A stretch of 64,000 nt of DNA. It comes from an uncultured Alphaproteobacteria bacterium (GTDB lineage Bacteria > Pseudomonadota > Alphaproteobacteria > Rhodobacterales > Rhodobacteraceae). Positions 1 through 8,675 of the stretch are shown here, one piece after another. The DNA lies in contig CACJWR010000002.1 of NCBI GenBank assembly GCA_902596985.1, forward strand, positions 43,554 through 107,553. The letters are read 5' to 3'. Within the stretch, counting starts at the first letter, position 1. Each line of letters opens with the position of its first letter. The notes below the pieces were generated by a model, which made no database searches, was not told the origin of the DNA, and worked only from the letters and a program-made list of their open reading frames with translations. A program made the position numbers and the translations under genes.

Positions 1-1
1 C

Positions 2-1078
2 AAGCTTGACGTTTCTGAACCAGGATTGGCTGAATTGTTATCTGATCAGCTTAAAGAAAAAAATTTTACGGTCCATGATACACCTACTATTGCAGATGTC
101 TATGTAGTCTGCGTGCCTACCCCTTTAAATTTCATAAATAATGTGGGCAAGCCAGATTTAAAATATGTTTTTGATGCGATAGAGTCTTTGCTACCACTAC
201 TTAAAGAAAAAGATTTGATAATAATTGAATCCACTTGCCCTGTCGGTACAACAGACATCATCAGTAAGATAATCAAAAGTAAGCGTTCTGACATCAAACA
301 CACTCATTTAGCATATTGTCCTGAGCGAATCCTACCTGGAAATGCTCTGTTTGAATTAATCAACAATGGTCGAATTGTGGGAGGAATAAATAAGGCTTCC
401 GCTAGGAATGCGAAGCTTTTTTACAAAAATTTTGTAAAAGGTAAAATTCACCTATCAGATACAAAAACTGCTGAAATGTGTAAGCTGGTGGAAAACAGTT
501 ATCGCGACGTAAATATTGCATTTGCCAATGAAATTTCAATGATAGCTTCAGAATTTGGTGTTAATACTTCTCAATTAATTAAATTTGCAAATATGCATCC
601 CAGAGTTTCAATTTTACAGCCAGGAGTTGGCGTAGGGGGTCACTGTTTACCCATAGATCCATGGTTTTTAATTGACCAAACTAAAACTGACGGCTTATTA
701 ATGAAGTCTGCAAGACAGGTCAACAAAAAAAAAACATATTGGACAGAAATTCAAGTTCAAGCTGTAATTGACCGAGTTAGAAAAAAACTTGGGCGTACGC
801 CAAAAATTGCGGTTCTTGGTATAACTTACAAACCTAATACCGAAGATTATAGAGAGTCACCTGCATTGGATATTTGCATTTCTCTGATGAAAAAAAATAA
901 GTTTATCAAAATTGTTGATCCTCACGTGAAAAAACACCTTTTATTGGAATTAGTAGAATTAGATGATGCTATCGATACATGTGATATATTTATCATGCTT
1001 GTACCTCACAAGGCGTTTAATATGAGTAAAAAACTAATGTCAAAGACTAATCAGTTATATGACTTTTGCGAACGATAA
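2..1078 (+). CDS. wecC: UDP-N-acetyl-D-mannosamine dehydrogenase, 5' end outside window
   Basis: This enzyme oxidises UDP-ManNAc to UDP-ManNAcA with NAD+ in the cytosol, supplying a uronic acid for a surface glycan. The frame is open to the left edge, with residues K-L-D-V encoded before the first possible TTG at base 26, so the N-terminal GxGxxG site lies outside the window. About 358 of the usual 420 residues are visible. They include VCVPTP, STCPVGTT, the central helix around ENSYRDVNIAFANE, the active-site GVGVGGHCLPID (Cys codon 644-646) and GITYKPNTED of the C-terminal UDP-binding domain. The ENSYRDVNIA helix favours WecC over UDP-glucose dehydrogenase, but a UDP-diacetamido-sugar dehydrogenase is not excluded. 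The 3' end overlaps the next gene by 20 bases, which suggests one transcription unit. Confidence 0.88.
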   Translation, partial: KLDVSEPGLAELLSDQLKEKNFTVHDTPTIADVYVVCVPTPLNFINNVGKPDLKYVFDAIESLLPLLKEKDLIIIESTCPVGTTDIISKIIKSKRSDIKHTHLAYCPERILPGNALFELINNGRIVGGINKASARNAKLFYKNFVKGKIHLSDTKTAEMCKLVENSYRDVNIAFANEISMIASEFGVNTSQLIKFANMHPRVSILQPGVGVGGHCLPIDPWFLIDQTKTDGLLMKSARQVNKKKTYWTEIQVQAVIDRVRKKLGRTPKIAVLGITYKPNTEDYRESPALDICISLMKKNKFIKIVDPHVKKHLLLELVELDDAIDTCDIFIMLVPHKAFNMSKKLMSKTNQLYDFCER

Positions 1079-1870
1079 AAATATGCATAAAACCAAAAAT
1101 TTTGAAAATGGCGATGACAATTTGCAAGCAACTTTACCAAAATTCTTTGCATTCAGGCAGGCAATTGATTTGGTTAGATTGGGCCAAGATTATGATGGGG
1201 GCTATTTGGTATCTTTGGAAGATTTGAAGCGCTCAGATTTGCTAATAGGGCTTGGACTTTGTGATGATTGGAGTTTTGAGAAAGATTTTACAATCATTAA
1301 TGATGTGGAAGTAATGGCTTTCGACGCTTCAACAAATTATCGTTTTTGGATTAAAAGAGTTATTGTAGAATTTATTAAAAATCCATTTGGGTTTTATGGC
1401 TTAAAAAAATTTATTTCCTATAAACGTTTTTTTAACGGACCACGCAAACATATAAAAAAATTTGTTGGATTGAATACATTTTCTAGTCAGCATATTACGC
1501 TAACAGAGGTGCTAAATGGTACCAAGAAAAAAAATATTTTTTTAAAAATTGACGTTGAAGGATCTGAATATCTTTTTTAAACGTCTTAATTAAATATCAG
1601 GAAAAAATTTCAGGCTTGGTTATTGAAATGCATAATTGCGATTTGCATCTCAATCAAATTAAAGATTTTATAACTAAAACTAATCTAAAATTAGTTCATG
1701 TGCACGCGAATAATAATGGCCCTATTCGATTAAGTGACGGCTTACCTCTAACCCTGGAACTTACCTTTAGCAGATACGCAAAATATGCTACTTTAAATGA
1801 GCTACCACACTCTTTAGATCTGCCAAATGATAAAAATAAACCGGAAATCTTTCTTTCAATAGAGTCTTAG
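1059..1870 (+). pseudogene. FkbM-like methyltransferase, frameshifted
   Basis: Two reading frames together encode one protein of about 270 residues. The first (1059-1580) ends just after KIDVEGSEYLF, a motif typical of the SAM-binding fold of FkbM-like methyltransferases (IDxEGxE). It stops at TAA 1578-1580, immediately after a run of six T. The second frame, one base back, continues without interruption as LNVLIKYQEKISGLVIEMHN and runs to TAG at 1868-1870, again matching the family. A single-base loss in the T run explains the break. It could be a real null allele, a phase-variable tract, or a sequencing or assembly error. The start is ATG 1059, inside the end of the preceding gene; ATG 1083 is an alternative. 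The substrate is presumably a sugar of the glycan made by this locus, by context only. Confidence 0.6.
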
Positions 1871-2037
1871 CGTAAGTTGCGGAAACAATTAAACATATAA
1901 CAGCAGTTTGGTATACTTATTGATGTAGATATATGTTATCTAATAATGGTAGAGATACTTTGTTTTGTTAACAAATTCTTTCTCTTTGTCGCTATGATGT
2001 TTGGGAAAATGTTGGTTACGAAAGAAAAGGGAGTTTG

Positions 2038-3192
2038 ATGCTTTGCGAACAAGATACTAATTCGGATTTTAAGCGGTGTTCAAATTGCGTGATGGATACG
2101 TCTGACTCAGCTATAAAATTCGATCACAATGATGTATGTGATCACTGCCATGATTTTAAAGATAAAATTGAACCTAACTGGTTTCCAAACGAGGTTGGGA
2201 AGCAAAAGCTTGAACTTTTGGTAGAGAACATCAAGAAGGCAGGTAGGAATAAAGAGTTTGACTGTATTTTAGGTATTAGTGGGGGACTGGACAGCTCTTT
2301 CATGCTCCATATTCTAGTCACAGAGTTTGGTCTTAGACCTCTTGTATTTCATGTTGATGGTGGATGGAACTCTGAGTTGGCTGTTTCAAATATTCAAAAT
2401 CTGGTGGATAATTTGGGGTTAGATTTATTCACCGAAGTTATTGACTGGGAGGACATGCGTGACTTTCAGCTCGCTTGGTTTAAGTCCGGACTGCCCCTTT
2501 TGGATGTGCCTCAAGACCACGCTTTTGTTGCAACATTGTATAAATTTGCAGCGAAATATAACATAAATTATATAATAAATGGAGGAAATATCTCTACAGA
2601 ATGCGTAAGAAACCCATTAGAATGGTTTTATTATGGAACTGACATGTTTTTGATCAATGATATTATAAAACGTTACTGTACTAGGCCACTTAAAAACTAT
2701 CCATTTAGCTCCATCTTTTATCATAAAATTTACTTGCCATATATTAGGAAAATTAAAGTTATTAAACCCCTCAACCTGATAGAATATAATAAAAAAATTG
2801 CAATAAAAACGCTCATTGATAAATACGGCTGGACCTCTTACTCTCAAAAGCATTTTGAGAGCCGATTTACAAAGTTCTATGAAGGTTTTTGGCTTCCCAC
2901 TCGGTTTGGCTTTGATACAAGGAAGGTACAGTTTTCTTCTCTTATATTAACTGGCCAGATGACCCGCAATGAGGCTCTCAGATTACTAGAAATTCCATCT
3001 TATGATAAAGAAACCATTCATGATGAATTTTCATATATTGCAAAAAAGCTAGATATTTCAGAAGACCAACTTTGGAAATATCATTCTATGCCAAAAAAAA
3101 CATATAGGGATTTTCGTAATATTGCAGCAGTTTTTGATTTGGGCGCAAAAATTTTAAAAAAAATTGGTGTCGAGACTTCAATTAAAAGGTAG
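2038..3192 (+). CDS. N-acetyl sugar amidotransferase (WbpG/PseA/LegG family)
   Basis: This ATP-dependent enzyme transfers ammonia to an acetamido group of a nucleotide sugar, giving an amidino sugar. In Pseudomonas the homologue WbpG works with HisH2 and HisF2 in O-antigen synthesis, and here HisH and HisF paralogues follow within six bases. Visible features are two zinc-type CxxC pairs (C14/C17 and C34/C37) and a PP-loop SGGLDSS at residues 81-87, which binds ATP, in a protein of 384 residues, normal for the family. ATG 2038 is chosen because an AAGGGAG ribosome-binding site lies four bases upstream; the TTG at 2035 is less likely. The exact sugar cannot be read from the sequence. A uronic acid derived from the WecC-type step is plausible. 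Confidence 0.85.
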   Translation: MLCEQDTNSDFKRCSNCVMDTSDSAIKFDHNDVCDHCHDFKDKIEPNWFPNEVGKQKLELLVENIKKAGRNKEFDCILGISGGLDSSFMLHILVTEFGLRPLVFHVDGGWNSELAVSNIQNLVDNLGLDLFTEVIDWEDMRDFQLAWFKSGLPLLDVPQDHAFVATLYKFAAKYNINYIINGGNISTECVRNPLEWFYYGTDMFLINDIIKRYCTRPLKNYPFSSIFYHKIYLPYIRKIKVIKPLNLIEYNKKIAIKTLIDKYGWTSYSQKHFESRFTKFYEGFWLPTRFGFDTRKVQFSSLILTGQMTRNEALRLLEIPSYDKETIHDEFSYIAKKLDISEDQLWKYHSMPKKTYRDFRNIAAVFDLGAKILKKIGVETSIKR

Positions 3193-3197
3193 TTGTC

Positions 3198-3815
3198 GTG
3201 CTTTGTATCATTGATTACGGATCTGGAAATATCTCTGCAATTTCGAATATTTGCCAGCGAGAGAAGATTAAATATTTTGTGTCATCAAATTACCAAGACT
3301 TCAAAAGCGCTACGAAGTTTCTTCTTCCAGGGGTCGGAGCTTTTGACCCTACAATGAGAATACTTAATTCATCAGGAATAATGCAGGCACTGCAGGAGAA
3401 TGTAATAGTTCAAAATAAACCTATACTTGGAATTTGTATAGGAATGCATTTACTTGCAGATTATAGTGAGGAAGGTTCATCTGATGGTCTGGGATGGATA
3501 TCTGGTAGTATAAAAAAAATCGGAAGAAGCTCTGAAAATCACTCAAATATTTTACCTCATATGGGATGGAATGAAATTGAATCTGACTGTCGTGAGCCTC
3601 TGTTAAAAGATATTAATTTGAAAAAGGGTTTTTATTTTTTGCACTCTTATTATTTCGATGCACACGCAACTAATGAAGTGATTGCAAGAGTAAACTATGG
3701 TTTGACTATGCCATGTATAGTTAGAAAAAATAATATAATAGGTGCTCAGTTTCATCCTGAAAAAAGTCACTCAAACGGTGTCCAGTTTATCAAAAACTTT
3801 GTAGAATTAGCATAA
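3198..3815 (+). CDS. HisH-type glutaminase subunit, glycan paralogue
   Basis: This class I glutamine amidotransferase hydrolyses glutamine and passes ammonia to its partner. The catalytic triad is intact: Cys80 in GICIGMHLL, His186 and Glu188 in FHPEKS. The start is GTG, five bases after the stop of the WbpG-like gene, and the gene overlaps the HisF-like gene in TAATG. There are no other histidine genes nearby, so the role is almost certainly ammonia supply for sugar amidation rather than histidine synthesis. Length (205 residues) is normal for HisH. A true HisH function would need a HisF partner with both catalytic aspartates, and the neighbour lacks one. Confidence 0.88.
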   Translation: MLCIIDYGSGNISAISNICQREKIKYFVSSNYQDFKSATKFLLPGVGAFDPTMRILNSSGIMQALQENVIVQNKPILGICIGMHLLADYSEEGSSDGLGWISGSIKKIGRSSENHSNILPHMGWNEIESDCREPLLKDINLKKGFYFLHSYYFDAHATNEVIARVNYGLTMPCIVRKNNIIGAQFHPEKSHSNGVQFIKNFVELA

Positions 3816-4564
3816 TGCTAAGATCTAGAATTTTTCCAACTTTACTCATAAGAGATGGTGGTTTGATAAAAACGCAAAAATTTGCCAATGAAAAATATGT
3901 TGGTGATCCGATTAATGCCATAAAAATTTTTAACGAAAAAGAAGTTGACGAACTAGCATTATTTGACATTGATGCAACTCGGTTTGGTAAGCCTCCTGAT
4001 TTAAAATTACTTGAGAAGATAGCTACAGAAAGCAGAATGCCTTTATGTTACGGAGGTGGAGTTCGAGATGCAGAAACTGCTGCGAAAATTGTATCGATTG
4101 GATATGAAAAAATTTCTATCAGCCATGCTGCTATTAAGCGACCTAACTTAATTGAAGAAATGGCATCCCGTATCGGTAGACAGAGTGTTGTGGTCACACT
4201 AGACGTTAGGAAGACCAACTTCTTCGGAAAATATGCATTATATTCGCAGAATGCAACTCTAAAGCATTCAATTAACCCACTGCAATTTGCACAAGAATGT
4301 GTGAGATTAGGTGCGGGAGAGATTATAATTAATTCAATAGATCGAGAGGGAACAAGGCAAGGGTTTGATACCGATATTATAAGGTATTTTCGCCCTAGTA
4401 TCGAATGTCCTTTTAGTATTATTGGAGGTGCCAGATCAATAACTGACATAGAGCAACTAGTTGCTGAGTTTTCACCAATTGGAATTGGAGTTGGGACAAT
4501 TTTTGTTATGAAGGGTAAATACAGAGCAGTATTGATAAGCTATGATCGCCCATTTAATGTTTAA
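3815..4564 (+). CDS. HisF-like subunit of sugar amidotransferase, lacks Asp11
   Basis: This is a (beta-alpha)8 barrel of 249 residues that aligns without gaps to HisF at its N terminus (IFPTLLIRDGGL against the usual IIPCLDVKDGR). In HisF the catalytic residues are Asp11 and Asp130. Here position 11 is Leu, while Asp130 is kept (VTLDVRK). Loss of Asp11 argues against imidazole-glycerol-phosphate synthesis. It fits a paralogue that channels ammonia from the HisH-like glutaminase to the WbpG-like enzyme, as proposed for Pseudomonas HisF2. The start overlaps the preceding stop by one base, so translation is probably coupled. Confidence 0.85.
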   Translation: MLRSRIFPTLLIRDGGLIKTQKFANEKYVGDPINAIKIFNEKEVDELALFDIDATRFGKPPDLKLLEKIATESRMPLCYGGGVRDAETAAKIVSIGYEKISISHAAIKRPNLIEEMASRIGRQSVVVTLDVRKTNFFGKYALYSQNATLKHSINPLQFAQECVRLGAGEIIINSIDREGTRQGFDTDIIRYFRPSIECPFSIIGGARSITDIEQLVAEFSPIGIGVGTIFVMKGKYRAVLISYDRPFNV

Positions 4565-4599
4565 AAGTGACATATTCCAATTAATTTTTTCCTTTGAAT

Positions 4600-4773
4600 A
4601 TGATTGTTTTACCCGTAGATAAAGATTATACATTTTTAAAACCAATTTCTAGTCGAGATGCCGATTATCTTGACTTAAAAACAAGGCTATGTTCGGTTTA
4701 TGCCTATTATTTGATGAGTGGGTTGATATCTATAAATGAGGTTTGGAATGCGGCAGTTAATACAGAATCTTAA
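4600..4773 (+). CDS. possible small ORF, 57 residues, unrecognised
   Basis: An open frame from ATG 4600 to TAA 4771-4773 fills most of the gap between the HisF-like gene and the bi-domain oxidoreductase. The predicted peptide begins MIVLPVDKDYTF and ends VWNAAVNTES. It has no signal peptide and matches no family I recognise. It overlaps the start of the next gene by 26 bases and has only a weak ribosome-binding site. It may be a remnant of a longer protein, a leader peptide coupled to the next gene, or chance. Confidence 0.3.
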   Translation: MIVLPVDKDYTFLKPISSRDADYLDLKTRLCSVYAYYLMSGLISINEVWNAAVNTES

Positions 4774-6868
4774 AGACGGTAGTACAACTTTAGTGGAAGC
4801 TCCAACGCCAGGAACGGTAGACGGTCACATACTCATCGACACCTCAATATCATTGATCTCAACTGGTACAGAACGGATGCTGGTGAATTTTGGTAAGTCT
4901 AGCCTCATTGCAAAAGCAAGATCACAGCCAGAAAAAGTCATGCAAGTTATTGAAAAGGTTAAAACCGAAGGAGTATTTACAACATTCGATGCAGTTCGTT
5001 CAAAGTTAGAGCTTCCTATCCCACTCGGCTATTGTAATGTTGGACGGGTTAGAGTTTCAAAGGCTAAAGGCTTTAGCTCAGAAGACCGGGTTGTTTCAAA
5101 TGGTCCGCATGCAGACGTTGTAAGTGTGCCTAAACATCTTGCAGCACGCATCCCTCTTAACGTCAGTGATGAAGAAGCAAGTTTTACTGTTGTCGCTAGT
5201 ATAGGCTTGCAAGGACTTCGATTAGCAAAACCTACTTTAGGAGAAATGTTTGTTGTAACTGGTGTAGGTTTAATTGGTCTTTTAACTGTTCAATTATTAC
5301 GAGCGCATGGTTGCAGCGTTTTGGCTATTGACTTCGATTCAAAAAAGCTTGAATTGGCCCGCTCTTTCGGAGCTGAGATATGTAACCCCAAAGATGGACA
5401 AGATCCGATTGCTGCTAGCTTGAAATTTAGTCGCGGACGTGGTGTTGATGGTGTTATTGTAACAGCTGCAACAAAATCAGATGAACCGATAACACATGCT
5501 GCAAAAATGTGTCGCACGCGAGGTCGAATTATTTTGGTTGGGGTGGCCGGATTAAACCTTAAAAGAAGTGATTTTTATGAAAAAGAACTTAGTTTTCAAG
5601 TATCGTGCTCATATGGGCCGGGTAGGTATGATCCTGTCTACGAATCTGGAGGTGTTGACTATCCAATAGGATATGTACGTTGGACGGAGCAACGTAATTT
5701 TGAAGCGGTTTTAGATATGATGGCGTCCAAAACAATCGATGTATCTCCCTTAATAAGTCACCGTGTTCCCTTTTTCGAAAGCCCCAAAGCTTATGATATA
5801 TTATCAACGGATAATAATGCTCTTGGGATTTTATTAGAGTATCCTCATAAAGCTGAGAAGCGGCATCAAGATCATATAGCTTTAAAGACAACAGCTATTT
5901 CTCAGTGTCGCGAGGTCACAGTTGGCATAATTGGTGCAGGAAATTATGCCTCACGTTTTCTTATCCCAGCCTTTAAAAACTCTGGTGCCAAATTACATAC
6001 CATTGCATCTACCGGTGGTTTAAGCGCAGCTCTGCACGGCAGAAAACAAGGCTTTTCATTCGCAACGTCAAATATTGAACAAATAATCTCAAACAAAGAA
6101 ATTAATGCCGTAGGCATTGCCACACGACACGACAGCCACGCTCAACTAACCATTGATGCACTGAATGGAGGCAAACATGTTTTCGTGGAGAAACCCCTTG
6201 CTTTAAATCTAGGTGAGCTTGAGCGAATCCAAAAAGCATTCGCGAAAAGTGATCGATGTTTAATGGTTGGATTCAATCGTCGTTTTTCGCCACATATAAA
6301 GATAATGAAAAAATTATTAGAAAGTAATTTGGCTCCAAAAAGTTTTATTATGCTAATGAACTCAGGGTATATACCCAGTGAGCATTGGACGCATGATCCA
6401 AAGATTGGAGGTGGCAGGATTATTGGTGAAGCTTGCCATCACATTGATCTAATGCGCTTTCTAGCAGGCCATCCTATATGTTCTTTACAAGCAAGACGAA
6501 TGGGACATTCAGATGGCGAAAGTTTGGTAGATGACAAAGCATCCATCACTTTGGGGTTTGAAGACGGATCATTTGGCACGATTCATTATTTTTCGAATGG
6601 CGGGCCTTCGTTTCCAAAAGAACGAATAGAGGTTTTTGCTGGTGGAGGAAACTTAATACTTAATAACTTCTTAAAATTAGAGGGTTATAATTGGCCTGGA
6701 TTTAGAAAAAAAAACTTATGGCGACAAGATAAAGGGCAAAGCAATTGTGTGAAGGCTTTCCTTCATGCGATCGAAAAAGGTGACGAGACTCCTATTCCCC
6801 CGGCAGAGTTGTTTGAGGTTGCAAAAACTGCTATTGATGTAGCAGCGATTTTACAAAATCAGAAATGA
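4748..6868 (+). CDS. bi-domain oxidoreductase (MDR alcohol dehydrogenase fused to Gfo/Idh/MocA)
   Basis: About 706 residues form two Rossmann enzymes in one chain. Residues 1-350 resemble the medium-chain dehydrogenase/reductase fold (VVTGVGLIGLLTVQLLRAHG is the nucleotide-binding turn). From about residue 390 there is a second NAD(P) site (VTVGIIGAGNYASRF) with the HVFVEKPLAL and EACHHIDLMRFL motifs of Gfo/Idh/MocA oxidoreductases. Such fusions are common in exopolysaccharide clusters, often beside a heparinase-like gene as here, and probably modify a nucleotide sugar or lipid-linked sugar. The substrate is unknown. ATG 4748 gives the usual MRQLIQNLK start; ATG 4736 adds four residues. The stop overlaps the next start as ATGA. 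Confidence 0.85.
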   Translation: MRQLIQNLKDGSTTLVEAPTPGTVDGHILIDTSISLISTGTERMLVNFGKSSLIAKARSQPEKVMQVIEKVKTEGVFTTFDAVRSKLELPIPLGYCNVGRVRVSKAKGFSSEDRVVSNGPHADVVSVPKHLAARIPLNVSDEEASFTVVASIGLQGLRLAKPTLGEMFVVTGVGLIGLLTVQLLRAHGCSVLAIDFDSKKLELARSFGAEICNPKDGQDPIAASLKFSRGRGVDGVIVTAATKSDEPITHAAKMCRTRGRIILVGVAGLNLKRSDFYEKELSFQVSCSYGPGRYDPVYESGGVDYPIGYVRWTEQRNFEAVLDMMASKTIDVSPLISHRVPFFESPKAYDILSTDNNALGILLEYPHKAEKRHQDHIALKTTAISQCREVTVGIIGAGNYASRFLIPAFKNSGAKLHTIASTGGLSAALHGRKQGFSFATSNIEQIISNKEINAVGIATRHDSHAQLTIDALNGGKHVFVEKPLALNLGELERIQKAFAKSDRCLMVGFNRRFSPHIKIMKKLLESNLAPKSFIMLMNSGYIPSEHWTHDPKIGGGRIIGEACHHIDLMRFLAGHPICSLQARRMGHSDGESLVDDKASITLGFEDGSFGTIHYFSNGGPSFPKERIEVFAGGGNLILNNFLKLEGYNWPGFRKKNLWRQDKGQSNCVKAFLHAIEKGDETPIPPAELFEVAKTAIDVAAILQNQK

Positions 6869-8673
6869 ATTTTAAAAAGTTATTTCGTACATATAGCCGA
6901 CTCGGTACCCTAAATGTTTTAAGAGTTTTTTTATACCGAGTTACTTTAAAGATGAATATGCACCCAGTGCAGCGAATAGCCGCTCCCATTGCAAAAGGAC
7001 CATTTTATCGATATTTCTTAACTAAAAGCAGATCGCCTAAACCAAACAGTGCGTGGAGAAATAACTTGGTTTTCTTTGGTAGAGTTGCCGGGCGGATTCC
7101 AGAGAAACCTGTAAATTGGTTTCTAAATTCTTTCAATAGGAAGGCAAAGCCTACCAAAACAGAAGATTGGTGGAAAATTTCAGACTTTTCATCAGGAGAT
7201 ATTAAAGGTGTTTGGGAAATATCTCGTTTTGATTGGGTTATTGCTTGGGCTACTGAGGGCGCAAACGGTGATTCTACGTTTATAGATAGGTTGAATATCT
7301 GGATAGATGATTGGGCAACTCAGAATGTGCCATATAAAGGCACGAATTGGAAGTGTGGTCAAGAGGCATCGATAAGAGTAATACACCTGGTTACTGCAGC
7401 TTGGGTATTAAGGCAAGATAAAAGTCCTGAACAAGGATTAATTTGCTTAATCCAAACACATTTGCAAAGGATAATTCCAACAATATCCTATGCAATAGGG
7501 CAGCAAAATAATCATGGTACTACAGAGGCAGCTGCATTATTCATAGGAGGTATATTCCTTGAAGACTATGATGAGCGCGCTAGCTTTTGGGAACAGACAG
7601 GAAGGAAGTGGCTTGAGGACCGGGCGTCGAGTTTAATAGCTGTAGATGGGAGTTTCAGTCAATATTCTGTAAATTATCACAGGTTTATGCTTGATACCTA
7701 TTCAATAGCTGAAGCCTGGCGCAGGCACAGAAAGGCTCCTGAGTTTTCTTCATCTCTAAAAAAGCGCTTAGCCGCAGCCGCTTACTGGCTTTTTACTATT
7801 GTTGACCCGATATCAGGCGATGCACCAAATTTAGGTGCCAACGATGGTGCAAGGCTTATTCCTTTAACTGCATGCGACTATCGTGATTTTCGGCCCTCAG
7901 TACAACTTGCATTAGCCCTTTTTAATAATGCCAGTGCCTTTCCTGATAGTAAGCATGCAAAAACACTTTTAAAGTGGCTCGGAGTGACTCAAGGTGCTTT
8001 ACAGTTAAAACCTAAAAGTAAAAATTTTAGTTGTGGTGGCTACCATGTAATGAGATTAAATAATTCGATGGCCGTTATGCGCTACCCTCAGTATAAGTTC
8101 CGGCCCAGTCATGCAGATGCATTGCATGTAGATTTCTGGCTGGGAGGCATGAATATTCTGCGCGATGCTGGTACCTTTAGTTATAATGATAATTATACAG
8201 AGTGGTTTGCGGGAACATCGGCTCACAATACAATCGAATTCGATGGACGTGATCAAATGCCTAGAATCGGACGTTTTTTGTTTGGAGATTGGTTGCAATC
8301 TTCCAATGTAAATGCTCTAAATGATGATGTTGGTTTTTTATCATCATCAGCTGCGTATAAAGACTATTTAGGTGCTTGCCACAGTAGAGAGCTGACTTTA
8401 GAAAAAAATAGTGTTACCTGTACAGATAATTTGAATGGAAATTTCAAGGAAGCTTGTTTAAGATGGCGGTTGGCACCTATTGAATGGCGTTTTTCGGGAA
8501 ATATCCTTTATAGCAACAAATGCTCAATTGAAATTCAATCAAACGGGCTATCAGTTACTCCTCAGTTAAAGCAAACGATGGAGTCCCGGTATTATTTAGA
8601 ATTTAAATATATACCCGAGCTTTCGGTCATTGTAAAAGAAGCTTCGACTATTAAAACCTTCATTAAGTTTTAA
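6865..8673 (+). CDS. heparinase II/III family protein
   Basis: This 602-residue protein has the two parts expected of the family. There is an N-terminal alpha-toroid (about residues 90-380, with NNHGTTEAAALFIGG and QYSVNYHRFMLDTY) and a C-terminal beta-sandwich (from about 390) with HADALHVDFWLGG and GTSAHNTIEFDGRDQM. In characterised members these hold the catalytic Tyr and His of polysaccharide lyases. No signal peptide is evident, although many members from polysaccharide clusters are annotated without one. It follows the bi-domain oxidoreductase with a 4-base ATGA overlap, the usual gene pair in exopolysaccharide loci. A role in trimming or remodelling the nascent glycan is inferred. Confidence 0.85.
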   Translation: MNFKKLFRTYSRLGTLNVLRVFLYRVTLKMNMHPVQRIAAPIAKGPFYRYFLTKSRSPKPNSAWRNNLVFFGRVAGRIPEKPVNWFLNSFNRKAKPTKTEDWWKISDFSSGDIKGVWEISRFDWVIAWATEGANGDSTFIDRLNIWIDDWATQNVPYKGTNWKCGQEASIRVIHLVTAAWVLRQDKSPEQGLICLIQTHLQRIIPTISYAIGQQNNHGTTEAAALFIGGIFLEDYDERASFWEQTGRKWLEDRASSLIAVDGSFSQYSVNYHRFMLDTYSIAEAWRRHRKAPEFSSSLKKRLAAAAYWLFTIVDPISGDAPNLGANDGARLIPLTACDYRDFRPSVQLALALFNNASAFPDSKHAKTLLKWLGVTQGALQLKPKSKNFSCGGYHVMRLNNSMAVMRYPQYKFRPSHADALHVDFWLGGMNILRDAGTFSYNDNYTEWFAGTSAHNTIEFDGRDQMPRIGRFLFGDWLQSSNVNALNDDVGFLSSSAAYKDYLGACHSRELTLEKNSVTCTDNLNGNFKEACLRWRLAPIEWRFSGNILYSNKCSIEIQSNGLSVTPQLKQTMESRYYLEFKYIPELSVIVKEASTIKTFIKF

Positions 8674-8675
8674 AT

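Noticed and set aside
1565..1585. Programmed -1 frameshifting at the T6 run
   Set aside because: No stimulatory pseudoknot or internal ribosome-binding site is evident and the family is not known to frameshift; a simple indel is the better explanation.
4048..4449. 133-codon open frame antisense to the HisF-like gene
   Set aside because: The sense strand encodes a clear HisF-family barrel; the antisense peptide has no motif or ribosome-binding site.
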